DNA of 64,000 bases from Prevotella sp. (GTDB taxonomy: Bacteria; Bacteroidota; Bacteroidia; Bacteroidales; Bacteroidaceae), in assembly GCA_022511075.1 (NCBI GenBank), contig JAFLSE010000001.1:62001-126000 (forward strand), read 5' to 3'. The position numbers and the translations under genes are program-made. Shown here in pieces: positions 46,256 to 53,886 of the stretch. Under the pieces are notes generated by a model, which saw only the letters and a list, made by a program, of their open reading frames with translations, was not told the DNA's origin and ran no database searches. How positions within the stretch are numbered: position 1 is the stretch's first letter; every line of letters begins with the position of its first letter.

Positions 46256-47224
46256 CTAAAATGCTGAAGGTTTAAGTTTCAATCCTGTTGTCTCTTCAAT
46301 CCCGAACATTATGTTCATATTCTGCACCGCCTGCCCAACAGCACCTTTCAGCAGATTGTCTATGGTTGCCGTTATGAGAAGTTTGTCGTCAAACTTGTCG
46401 CAATGCACGAGAGCCTTGTTGGTGTTCACCACCTGCTTCATGTCTATTGGCTTGTCAACATAATGAGTGAAAGCCGCATCGCGATAGAACTCCTTGTAAG
46501 CCTCTACGATACTTTCTTCGGGCATGTCGGTCTTAACCACGCAGGTGGCAAAAATGCCACGGGCAAAGTCACCACGATAGGGAATGAAGTCAATGGAAGC
46601 ATCGAGACTGCCCTGCACCTGACGCAGACTCTGCCTAATCTCGGCAATGTGTTGGTGCTTGAATGCCTTGTAGATGCTGAAATTGTTGTTGCGCCAAGAG
46701 AAATGGGTGGTTGCGCTCGGCTTCTGTCCTGCGCCCGTGCTGCCGGTAATGGCATTCACCGCCACATCCTTGTCTATTATCTTAAGGTTTGCGGCAGGAA
46801 GCAGCGCCAACTGTATGCATGTGGCAAAGCAACCGGGATTGGCAACGTGCTGCGCCTGGGCAATCTCCTTGCGGTTTATCTCTGGCAAGCCGTAAACATA
46901 GTCGTTGCCGTCGGCGGCAATACGGAAATCCTGCGCAAGGTCTATTATCTTCACGTGCTGCAGTATGGAGTGTTCTTTCAGGAACTGCTCGCTCTTGCCG
47001 TGTCCGAAGCAGAAGAAAACCACGTCAACATCGTCAAATGGCATGGCATCGGTAAAGCGCATATCGGTGTCGCCATACAATCCCTCGTGTACATCGGTGA
47101 GTAAATTGCCTGCATTGCTCTCGCTGTTCACGAATACAATCTCCGCTTCCGGGTGGTTGATGAGCAACCTTACAAGTTCACCGGCAGTATAGCCTGCGCC
47201 GCCTAATATTCCTACTCTAATCAT
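46256..47224 (-). CDS. argC: N-acyl-gamma-glutamyl-phosphate reductase ArgC
   Basis: 322 residues. N-terminal nucleotide-binding GILGGAGYTAGELVRLL; active-site Cys132 in ANPGCFAT; HFSWRNNNFS and AFKHQHIAEI are family motifs. It makes N-acylglutamate semialdehyde using NADPH. It starts 2 bases after the small PspC gene. Confidence 0.95.
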   Translation of the reverse strand: MIRVGILGGAGYTAGELVRLLINHPEAEIVFVNSESNAGNLLTDVHEGLYGDTDMRFTDAMPFDDVDVVFFCFGHGKSEQFLKEHSILQHVKIIDLAQDFRIAADGNDYVYGLPEINRKEIAQAQHVANPGCFATCIQLALLPAANLKIIDKDVAVNAITGSTGAGQKPSATTHFSWRNNNFSIYKAFKHQHIAEIRQSLRQVQGSLDASIDFIPYRGDFARGIFATCVVKTDMPEESIVEAYKEFYRDAAFTHYVDKPIDMKQVVNTNKALVHCDKFDDKLLITATIDNLLKGAVGQAVQNMNIMFGIEETTGLKLKPSAF

Positions 47225-47226
47225 TG

Positions 47227-47421
47227 TTATCTCAAGTATCTGTTTTCACGCGGTGCTATCAGCCAAATGAGCAGATATAACCAAAGTCCTATTGTGCCGC
47301 ACCAAACAAGTACAAACACTATTATGCGTACCAACAGCGAGTCTATACCGAAATACTCGGCAAGTCCGCCGCATACACCGCCAATCTTCTTGTCTCTATC
47401 CGATAAATAAAACTGTTTCAT
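47227..47421 (-). CDS. Small PspC-domain membrane protein
   Basis: 64 residues: a conserved PspC block (DKKIGGVCGGLAEYFGID) followed by hydrophobic helix VRIIVFVLVWCGTIGLWLYL. PspC proteins are inner-membrane partners in envelope stress. It sits inside the arginine operon between argG (21 bases) and argC (2 bases), so it is co-transcribed with amino-acid genes; the reason is unclear. Confidence 0.9.
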   Translation of the reverse strand: MKQFYLSDRDKKIGGVCGGLAEYFGIDSLLVRIIVFVLVWCGTIGLWLYLLIWLIAPRENRYLR

Positions 47422-47442
47422 ATCCTAATTTATATATGTATG

Positions 47443-48642
47443 TTATCTGTCTTCGGGGTGCAGCGAATAATATGCGCGCAGAGGCGTTGAAGTAACCTTT
47501 ATGAAACCTTTTGCCTCGTCACTTGTCCAACCCTTTTGCGTTTCGCCATACTCTCCAAACTTATTCTTCACAAGGTCGTCGGGCGAATCCACGCCTACTG
47601 TCTGGAATCCGTAAGGACGAAGTTCAAGCGTCACCGTACCATTCACATTGCGCTGACTGCTTGTGAGCATAGCCTCAATGTCTGGCATCACTGGCTCAAG
47701 ATACTGGCTTTCGTGCAGGAACATTCCATACCAGTTGGCTACTTGGTCTTTCCAATACTGCTGCCATTTAGACAACGTGTATTTCTCCAAGAAGCGGTGC
47801 GCGCCAATGATGAGCATCGGAGCGGCAGCCTCAAAGCCAACGCGACCCTTTATGCCAATAATGGTATCGCCCACATGGCAGTCGCGCCCTATGGCGTATG
47901 CCGCACCAATCTCCTCCACCTTCTGTATTGCAGCAATCTTGTCGTCAAACTCCTCACCATTCACTGAACACAATTCACCCTTCTTGAATCCGAGCGTAAG
48001 TATCTCCGTACCCTCCTTCGTAGGGTGTTTCAGGTATGCGCTTTCAGGCAATCCCTGCTTTGAGTCGAGAATTTCGCCTCCGCAGATGCTCGTGCCCCAT
48101 ATACCTACGTTGTATGAATATTTCAGTTTAGTAAAGTCGGCAAAGAAACCGTTGGCATTGAGATAGTCCACTTCTTCCTTGCGACTGAGGTTGCGGTCGC
48201 GCGTCAGGGTTATTATCTCCACTCCCGGTGCCATCACGAGGAAAGTCATGTCGAAACGTATCTGGTCGTTGCCAGCACCCGTAGAGCCGTGCGCTATTGC
48301 GTCTGCCCCAATCTCCTTGGCATATCGGGCAATGGCTATTGCCTGGAATATGCGCTCCGAACTTACTGAAATAGGGTAGCAGTTATTGCGAAGCACGTTG
48401 CCATATACCATATATTTCAACGACTTCTCGTAATACTCCTGTGTAACGTCGAGCGTAACATATTTCACCGCTCCTAACTTATATGCGTTTTCCTCGTTTG
48501 TCTTCAATTGTTCCTCACTGAAACCACCCGTGTTTGCACAAGCAGCATATACGTCATATCCCATCTCTTTCGTAAGATACATAACATTGTAGCTGGTGTC
48601 GAGTCCACCACTGAATGCTACCACAACTTTTTTCCTTGCCAT
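47443..48642 (-). CDS. argG: Argininosuccinate synthase
   Basis: 399 residues. The ATP-binding loop SGGLDTS at 11-17, STGAGNDQIRFD and IGIKGRVGFEAAAPMLI are family motifs. ArgG joins citrulline and aspartate with ATP, the penultimate step in arginine synthesis. argH is not in the window. Gap of 54 bases to the upstream GNAT gene. Confidence 0.96.
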   Translation of the reverse strand: MARKKVVVAFSGGLDTSYNVMYLTKEMGYDVYAACANTGGFSEEQLKTNEENAYKLGAVKYVTLDVTQEYYEKSLKYMVYGNVLRNNCYPISVSSERIFQAIAIARYAKEIGADAIAHGSTGAGNDQIRFDMTFLVMAPGVEIITLTRDRNLSRKEEVDYLNANGFFADFTKLKYSYNVGIWGTSICGGEILDSKQGLPESAYLKHPTKEGTEILTLGFKKGELCSVNGEEFDDKIAAIQKVEEIGAAYAIGRDCHVGDTIIGIKGRVGFEAAAPMLIIGAHRFLEKYTLSKWQQYWKDQVANWYGMFLHESQYLEPVMPDIEAMLTSSQRNVNGTVTLELRPYGFQTVGVDSPDDLVKNKFGEYGETQKGWTSDEAKGFIKVTSTPLRAYYSLHPEDR

Positions 48643-48696
48643 ATTTCTTTTACTCCTTTTTTTTACTAAATAATAATCCTTTTCACTCTTCGCGCT

Positions 48697-49287
48697 TCAA
48701 TCCTCAAGTTTCTTTATCCTGTCTATCACCTCTTGCGGAATCTTTGCCGGAAGATGCTCTTCTGGGTCGTAAAGCATACCTGTACAGATGCAGTATTTCC
48801 TTCCCGTGCGCATCAGCACATCATGGTTCACACAACCCTCGCAACCTCGCCAAAACGCCTCATCGTCCGTAAGTTCCGCAAACGTAACGGGCTGATATCC
48901 CAGCTGTGTGTTCATCATCATCACCGCAGCACCGCTCGTCAGCGAAAATATCTTTGCGTGCGGCCAACGAGTGCGAGCCAGCGAGAAGGTCATATCCTTT
49001 ATTCGCTTTGCAAGTCCCATACCACGAAAGTCGGGGTGTACAATCAAGCCCGATGTCGTTACATACTGCTTGTTGCCCCATGTCTCAATATAACTGAAAC
49101 CTGCAAACTTCTCGCCCTGCAATGCTATCACCGCCTTTGCCTCGCGCATTTTTGTGGCTACATACTCGTGGGTACGCTTGGCAATTCCCGTGCCTCGCAC
49201 CTGCGCAGCCTCCTCTATGGTCTTTAATATTACGTCTACATACTTCTCGTGTGTGGCATCAGCCACCAACACCTCAATTTCTCCCAT
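48697..49287 (-). CDS. GNAT acyltransferase in arginine operon
   Basis: 196 residues. The acyl-CoA motif A is LIVHPDFRGMGLAKRI (about 81-96), preceded by the beta strands of the GNAT fold. A Cys-containing C-terminal part follows (RGCEGC, YCICTG), with Cys residues that could bind metal or form disulfides. It lies between argR and argG in a tight operon. A plausible role is the first step of the pathway, N-acylation of glutamate (N-acetyl- or N-succinylglutamate synthase), because no argA or argJ is visible here; this is inferred from context. Confidence 0.85.
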   Translation of the reverse strand: MGEIEVLVADATHEKYVDVILKTIEEAAQVRGTGIAKRTHEYVATKMREAKAVIALQGEKFAGFSYIETWGNKQYVTTSGLIVHPDFRGMGLAKRIKDMTFSLARTRWPHAKIFSLTSGAAVMMMNTQLGYQPVTFAELTDDEAFWRGCEGCVNHDVLMRTGRKYCICTGMLYDPEEHLPAKIPQEVIDRIKKLED

Positions 49288-49300
49288 TTCCTATATTTTA

Positions 49301-49777
49301 CTACATCATATTTGGCACGACATAACTCAACGCCTTCACCACATCACGCTCGTCAGCACCCTCGCGTATCACCATGAATATCGTGTCGTCACCGGCTATC
49401 GTGCCTATTATTATCGGTATGTTGCTGCTGTCTATGTTGTATGCTATGCTGCTGGCATATCCCGGTCGTGTTTTTATCACCGCCATGTTACCCGAGAACT
49501 GTATTGAGAGAAAGCCCGGCACCTCCATCATCTCTTTTATCTGCACCGGCGTACTCACCCTCTTGTACATCGTCTGGTTTGGCAACACATATACGTAATT
49601 GCCGTTCATAGACGCTGCCTTTGCCACCTTCAACTGCTTCAAGTCCCTGCTCAGCGTGGCTTGCGTGAGCGAGAAGCCTTCCTGCTGCAATGCGTGCAGC
49701 AACTCTTCCTGACTACCCATCTCCCTGCTCGATATTATCATTCTCAGGGTGTCGAGCCTATCATTCTTTGTTTTCAT
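49301..49777 (-). CDS. argR: Arginine repressor ArgR
   Basis: 158 residues. N-terminal winged helix with the recognition segment FSLTQATLSRDLKQL, and C-terminal arginine-binding hexamer domain with GTIAGDDTIFMVI (the GTIAGDDT motif contacts arginine). First gene of the operon, so autoregulated; two ARG-box-like sites lie at 49786-49803 and 49848-49866 around its promoter box. Confidence 0.95.
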   Translation of the reverse strand: MKTKNDRLDTLRMIISSREMGSQEELLHALQQEGFSLTQATLSRDLKQLKVAKAASMNGNYVYVLPNQTMYKRVSTPVQIKEMMEVPGFLSIQFSGNMAVIKTRPGYASSIAYNIDSSNIPIIIGTIAGDDTIFMVIREGADERDVVKALSYVVPNMM

Positions 49778-49785
49778 GCTGTATC

Positions 49786-49866
49786 TGTATATTTATTCTA
49801 ATTGGGTTGCAAAATTACGCATTTTTTTGCAACCTTGCAAGCCTTTGTGTATATTTATTTGTAATT
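49786..49866 (-). promoter_or_regulatory. argR promoter with two ARG boxes
   Basis: The -7 box is TAATTTTG on the minus strand (49810-49817). TGTATATTTATTCT at 49786-49799 matches 12 of 14 positions of the ARG-box consensus TGAATWWWWATTCA; TGTATATTTATTTG at 49848-49861 matches 11 of 14. The sites are 62 bases apart and flank the promoter, one downstream of it and one upstream. Confidence 0.65.
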
Positions 49867-49948
49867 AATATAAAATACAAGGTTTATAGGTTCTGACTAT
49901 TTGTGTAGTTAAAAAAGCATAATGGTAGAAGAATTATAGTGCATAGGT

Positions 49949-49979
49949 TTTGCAATATAAAATAATATTGCTACCTTTG
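49949..49979 (+). promoter_or_regulatory. Strong promoter of the structured RNA
   Basis: TTTG at 49949-49952 and TACCTTTG at 49972-49979, spaced 19 bases: a textbook Bacteroidetes promoter. Transcription should start near 49986. Confidence 0.8.
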
Positions 49980-49985
49980 CATAAA

Positions 49986-50173
49986 AAAACAAGGGCGTAT
50001 CGGTTAGATCGGGATACTCATCAAATAAATAGAAAACCGAGTAGTTTTCGCATTTCAATGGCGGGCCACGCTTCCGGGTAGCAAGAAACTTGCCGGTGGA
50101 TTACAAAGAGTGCGGGACCTCAAACCTTATAAAATAGGAGTTTTCATCACAATCACGATACGCCCATTTTTTA
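49986..50173 (+). ncRNA. Structured noncoding RNA, possible 6S-like RNA
   Basis: GGGCGTATCG (49993-50002) pairs perfectly with CGATACGCCC (50156-50165), and T6 follows at 50167-50172, so the closing stem is also the terminator. Inside are hairpins GAAAAC/GTTTTC (50032-50037 with 50044-50049, 6-base loop) and GCAAG/CTTGC (50081-50085 with 50089-50093, 3-base loop). No open frame of any size is present. The length (about 188 bases), rod-like closure and own promoter fit 6S RNA, but I found no specific signature. It does not match the FMN, TPP, cobalamin, SRP, tmRNA or RNase P patterns I know. It could instead be a leader of the ribE gene 28 bases downstream. Confidence 0.7.
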
Positions 50174-50200
50174 TAAACCTTTAATTATATCTTACCATAT

Positions 50201-50803
50201 ATGTTTTCAGGCATCATTGAAGAATTTGCAACCGTAGTTGCAATTAAGCGCGACAGAGACAACATAGACCTGACACTCACTTGTTCATTCACCAAAGAGT
50301 TGAAGATTGACCAAAGCGTGGCACACAACGGCGTATGCCTTACAGTGGTTGAGATTGACGGCGACAATTATGTGGTTACGGCAATGCGCGAGACATTGGA
50401 GCGCAGCAACCTCGGACTGCTGAAAGTTGGTGACAAGGTGAACGTGGAGCGTTCGATGCTCATGAACGGCAGACTCGACGGGCATATTGTGCAGGGACAC
50501 GTGGACCACACGGCGGTATGCACGAAGACGGAAGATGCAAACGGCAGCATATATTTTACGTTTGAATATGAATTTGACCCCGAAATGGCTAAAAACGGCT
50601 ACTTTTGCGTAGACAAGGGCAGCGTGACGGTGAACGGCGTTTCGCTTACAGTATGCAACCCGACTAACAACACCTTCCAAGTTGCAATAATACCCTATAC
50701 ACTTGAGCACACCAATTTCTGCGACATAAAGGTGGGCAGCGTGGTAAACATTGAGTTTGACATTCTCGGCAAATATATAGCAAGATTGCAAAACCTTGCA
50801 TAA
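50201..50803 (+). CDS. ribE: Riboflavin synthase alpha subunit
   Basis: 200 residues. MFSGIIEE at the start and two lumazine-binding repeats, the first around DQSVAHNGVCLTV and the second around DKGSVTVNGVSLTV, are the family layout. It dismutates two 6,7-dimethyl-8-ribityllumazine molecules to riboflavin. It follows the structured RNA and ends at a terminator; no other rib genes are adjacent. No RFN-type riboswitch is seen. Confidence 0.96.
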   Translation: MFSGIIEEFATVVAIKRDRDNIDLTLTCSFTKELKIDQSVAHNGVCLTVVEIDGDNYVVTAMRETLERSNLGLLKVGDKVNVERSMLMNGRLDGHIVQGHVDHTAVCTKTEDANGSIYFTFEYEFDPEMAKNGYFCVDKGSVTVNGVSLTVCNPTNNTFQVAIIPYTLEHTNFCDIKVGSVVNIEFDILGKYIARLQNLA

Positions 50804-50826
50804 GTAAAGAAAGTATAAATACAAAT

Positions 50827-50862
50827 AAAATCCCCCACTTGCACAAGTGAGGGATTTTTGTT
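50827..50862. terminator. Bidirectional terminator
   Basis: AAAATCCCCCACTTG (50827-50841) pairs with CAAGTGAGGGATTTT (50844-50858) around a 2-base loop, with A and T tracts at either end. It serves ribE and the convergent glyA. Confidence 0.85.
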
Positions 50863-50885
50863 TATCATATTGTCTGCACTATACT

Positions 50886-52166
50886 TTAGTACGCAAACAA
50901 CGGATAATCTTTCATTATTTCGTTCACACGAGCTTTCACGCTTACAATCACTGCCTGGTCTTCTGGGGCATTGAGCACAGTCTCAATAAGCTCGGCAATC
51001 ACTACCATCAAGTCCTCCTTTGCACCACGCGTTGTAATGGCAGGTGTTCCAAGGCGTATTCCGCTTGTCTGGAAGGCAGAACGCGTGTCAAACGGCACGA
51101 GGTTCATGTTAACAGTGATATCGGCTGCAACAAGTGCATTCTCCGCAATACGACCCGTCATTTCAGGATATTTCTTGCGAAGGTCAACGAGCATAGAGTG
51201 GTTGTCCGTGCCACCGCTCACGATGTCGAAGCCGCGCTTTATCAGTTCCTCTGCCAACACGGCTGCATTCTTCTGCACCTGCTTTGCCCACTCTTTGAAC
51301 TCAGGCTGCAATGCCTCGCCGAAAGCCACTGCCTTGGCTGCAATGACGTGCTCCAGCGGACCGCCCTGTATTCCTGGGAACACTGCCGAGTTGAGCAGCA
51401 TGCTCATTGGCTTTATAGTGCCTTTCTTGGTCATCTTTCCCCACGGATTCGGGAAATCCTTACCCATAAGGATAATACCGCCACGAGGACCGCGCAGTGT
51501 CTTGTGTGTGGTACTTGTAACGATGTGGGCATATTTAACAGGGTTGTCAAGCACACCGGCAGCAATAAGTCCGGCAGGGTGAGCCATGTCTATCATAAGT
51601 ATTGCACCTATCATGTCGGCAATCTTGCGCATCCTTTCATAGTCCCATTCGCGACTGTATGCAGAGCCGCCGCCGATAATCAGCTTTGGTTTTTCCTCCA
51701 AGGCTATACGTTCCATTTCGTCATAGTCTACCCTACCCGTCTCTTTGTTAAGGAAATATGGCACGGGCTTGTAGAGCAATCCCGAAGTGTTAACCAATGA
51801 GCCGTGGCTCAAGTGACCGCCGTGATTAAGGTCAAGTCCCATAAACTTATCGCCCGGCTCAAGCACAGCAAGCAACACAGCAGCATTAGCCTGCGCACCA
51901 GAGTGCGGCTGCACATTTGCATACTCTGCACCATAAAGCTCCTTTACGCGGTCTATCGCAAGAGTCTCAATCTCGTCAACCACCTCGCAACCGCCATAAT
52001 GACGCTTGCCGGGATAGCCTTCGGCATACTTGTTGGTACAATAAGAGCCCATAGCTCTCATAACATCGTCGCTCACGAAGTTCTCAGACGCAATTAGCTC
52101 TATACCGCGCAACTGGCGCTGATGCTCCTTCTCAATGAGGTCGAAAATCTCTTGTTCCTTTTTCAT
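50886..52166 (-). CDS. glyA: Serine hydroxymethyltransferase
   Basis: 426 residues. PLP Lys222 in [14 protein letters not shown], plus [18 protein letters not shown] and [14 protein letters not shown]. It converts serine and tetrahydrofolate to glycine and 5,10-methylene-THF. Downstream of pyrI by 53 bases and possibly part of the pyrB-pyrI transcript, which would link one-carbon supply to pyrimidine synthesis. Confidence 0.97.
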   Translation of the reverse strand: MKKEQEIFDLIEKEHQRQLRGIELIASENFVSDDVMRAMGSYCTNKYAEGYPGKRHYGGCEVVDEIETLAIDRVKELYGAEYANVQPHSGAQANAAVLLAVLEPGDKFMGLDLNHGGHLSHGSLVNTSGLLYKPVPYFLNKETGRVDYDEMERIALEEKPKLIIGGGSAYSREWDYERMRKIADMIGAILMIDMAHPAGLIAAGVLDNPVKYAHIVTSTTHKTLRGPRGGIILMGKDFPNPWGKMTKKGTIKPMSMLLNSAVFPGIQGGPLEHVIAAKAVAFGEALQPEFKEWAKQVQKNAAVLAEELIKRGFDIVSGGTDNHSMLVDLRKKYPEMTGRIAENALVAADITVNMNLVPFDTRSAFQTSGIRLGTPAITTRGAKEDLMVVIAELIETVLNAPEDQAVIVSVKARVNEIMKDYPLFAY

Positions 52167-52219
52167 AATTAACGATATTATAGTTTATTGTTAAATGTCG
52201 TTTTTACTTTTATTTTATA

Positions 52220-52675
52220 TTATACCAAGCTCACCTTGTTTATCTCCTGCTCTTTCTCGCAGTAGTGGCATCTCAGTATTCCACGATCCTTGTCGCTCAC
52301 ATGCATCACGGTAGGCATCGGCTCGTTGTTGGTAACGCATCGTGGATTGTTGCATTTCACTATGCCCCTCAAGTCATCGGGCAGGCTCACGGTCTTTTTC
52401 TCCGTCACCTCATAGTCCTTTATGATGTTGAGCACCACATTAGGTGCAACCACCGACAGGCGCGAAATCTCCTCGTCGGTAAAAAACTTGTCTGCAACCT
52501 TTATTATGCCCTTGCTGCCAAGCTTCTCGGAGCGGTAGTTCTGACCTATCGTCACTGGTGTTTCCAACTTGTCGAGTGCCAACACGCTCAGCACCGTAAA
52601 TGTCTTTTCCGAAGGAATATGGTCTATCACCGTGCCGTTCTCTATGGCGGCAACTAATCTTTCTTGCTTGCTCAT
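52220..52675 (-). CDS. pyrI: Aspartate carbamoyltransferase regulatory chain
   Basis: 151 residues. N-terminal allosteric domain (GTVIDHIPS) and C-terminal zinc domain with four Cys at 108, 113, 136 and 139 (CNNPRC, CHYC). PyrI binds CTP/ATP and controls PyrB. It starts 3 bases after pyrB. Confidence 0.96.
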   Translation of the reverse strand: MSKQERLVAAIENGTVIDHIPSEKTFTVLSVLALDKLETPVTIGQNYRSEKLGSKGIIKVADKFFTDEEISRLSVVAPNVVLNIIKDYEVTEKKTVSLPDDLRGIVKCNNPRCVTNNEPMPTVMHVSDKDRGILRCHYCEKEQEINKVSLV

Positions 52676-52678
52676 CGT

Positions 52679-53635
52679 CTACGGATTAATAATTGTCTTG
52701 TCGTTTCTTACCTCATCGAGCGTTATGCCCAGCACATCGCAGAATATAGCCTCGCGTGCAAACAGTCCGTTGCCTGCCTGCTGTATGTAGTAGGCATGCG
52801 GATTATCGTCCACGTCGTATGCAATCTCGTTAACTCGCGGCAGTGGATGCAAAATCTTCATGTTCTCCTTCGCCTTGCCGAGCATATCGGCTTTCAGTAT
52901 GTAAACGTTCTTCACACGCTCGTACTCCATAAGGTCGGAGAAACGCTCCTTCTGCACACGCGTCATATATATAATGTCGGCATCGGCTATCACGTTCTCG
53001 TTGAAGTCAGAATGCTCCTTATACTTTATGCCGTGTTCCTTACAGTACAGTTTATACTCCTTCGGCATTGCAAGTTCTTTCGGCGCAACGAAGTGGAACG
53101 TAGGGTTGAAATGCCTCATCGCCATGACAAGCGAATGCACCGTGCGCCCATACTTCAGGTCGCCGACAAGATATATATTGAGATTTTCGAGCGTGCCCTG
53201 TGTCTTGTATATTGAATACACATCGAGCATACACTGCGACGGGTGCTGATGCGCTCCGTCGCCAGCATTCACTATCGGCACTGGCGATACCTCGCTTGCA
53301 TACTGCGCAGCACCCTCTATGTAGTGGCGCATCACAATCACGTCGGCATAGTTCGACACCATCAGTATCGTGTCTTTCAGTGTCTCCCCCTTCGTGCCGC
53401 TGCTCACCTTCGGGTCTGCAAAACCTATCACCTTTGCTCCCAATCGGTTGGCAGCCGTCTCAAAGCTAAGACGGGTGCGCGTTGAAGGCTCGAAAAACAG
53501 CGTGGCAACCACTTTGCCTTTCAAAATCTCCCTGTTGGGATATTTCTCAAACTCGCTTGCCATTTCCAGCATGTACATTATCTGTTCCTTGCTGATGTCG
53601 GCAATGGTCACAAAATCTTTCTTTACGTTTCTCAT
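52679..53635 (-). CDS. pyrB: Aspartate carbamoyltransferase catalytic chain
   Basis: 318 residues from the ATG at 53635 (an upstream TTG at 53641 is less likely). Carbamoyl-phosphate site STRTRLSFE from Ser51, [11 protein letters not shown] and [11 protein letters not shown] are family motifs. It commits carbamoyl phosphate and aspartate to pyrimidine synthesis. The region before the start has TTTGCAAA twice (53637-53644 and 53663-53670) and a minus-strand TAAATTTG box at 53667-53674. Confidence 0.96.
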   Translation of the reverse strand: MRNVKKDFVTIADISKEQIMYMLEMASEFEKYPNREILKGKVVATLFFEPSTRTRLSFETAANRLGAKVIGFADPKVSSGTKGETLKDTILMVSNYADVIVMRHYIEGAAQYASEVSPVPIVNAGDGAHQHPSQCMLDVYSIYKTQGTLENLNIYLVGDLKYGRTVHSLVMAMRHFNPTFHFVAPKELAMPKEYKLYCKEHGIKYKEHSDFNENVIADADIIYMTRVQKERFSDLMEYERVKNVYILKADMLGKAKENMKILHPLPRVNEIAYDVDDNPHAYYIQQAGNGLFAREAIFCDVLGITLDEVRNDKTIINP

Positions 53636-53886
53636 TTGCAAATGAACTCATTACGTTATCCGTTTGCAAATTTACAAATTTATATTCATATATTAAAACG
53701 CATTAAACACAATTTCCATTTTTTCACGAATATTTAGACACTGTATTATTTAACTCGCAAATTAAATATAAAGTAATTTGCTCAGTTTATATTTTGTATA
53801 AAAAATATGTTTCTTTGCAGAAAAATACAATAAAAATACTTTTTATAAGTTTTATACTAAAAACATTTAATAAAAACAAACCAACA

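Noticed and set aside
49986..50173. FMN (RFN) riboswitch for ribE
   Set aside because: The conserved RFN core segments are not visible, and the RNA ends in its own terminator stem before ribE.
50847..51800. 317-codon frame on the plus strand
   Set aside because: Fully antisense to glyA, whose family motifs are clear; a shadow frame.
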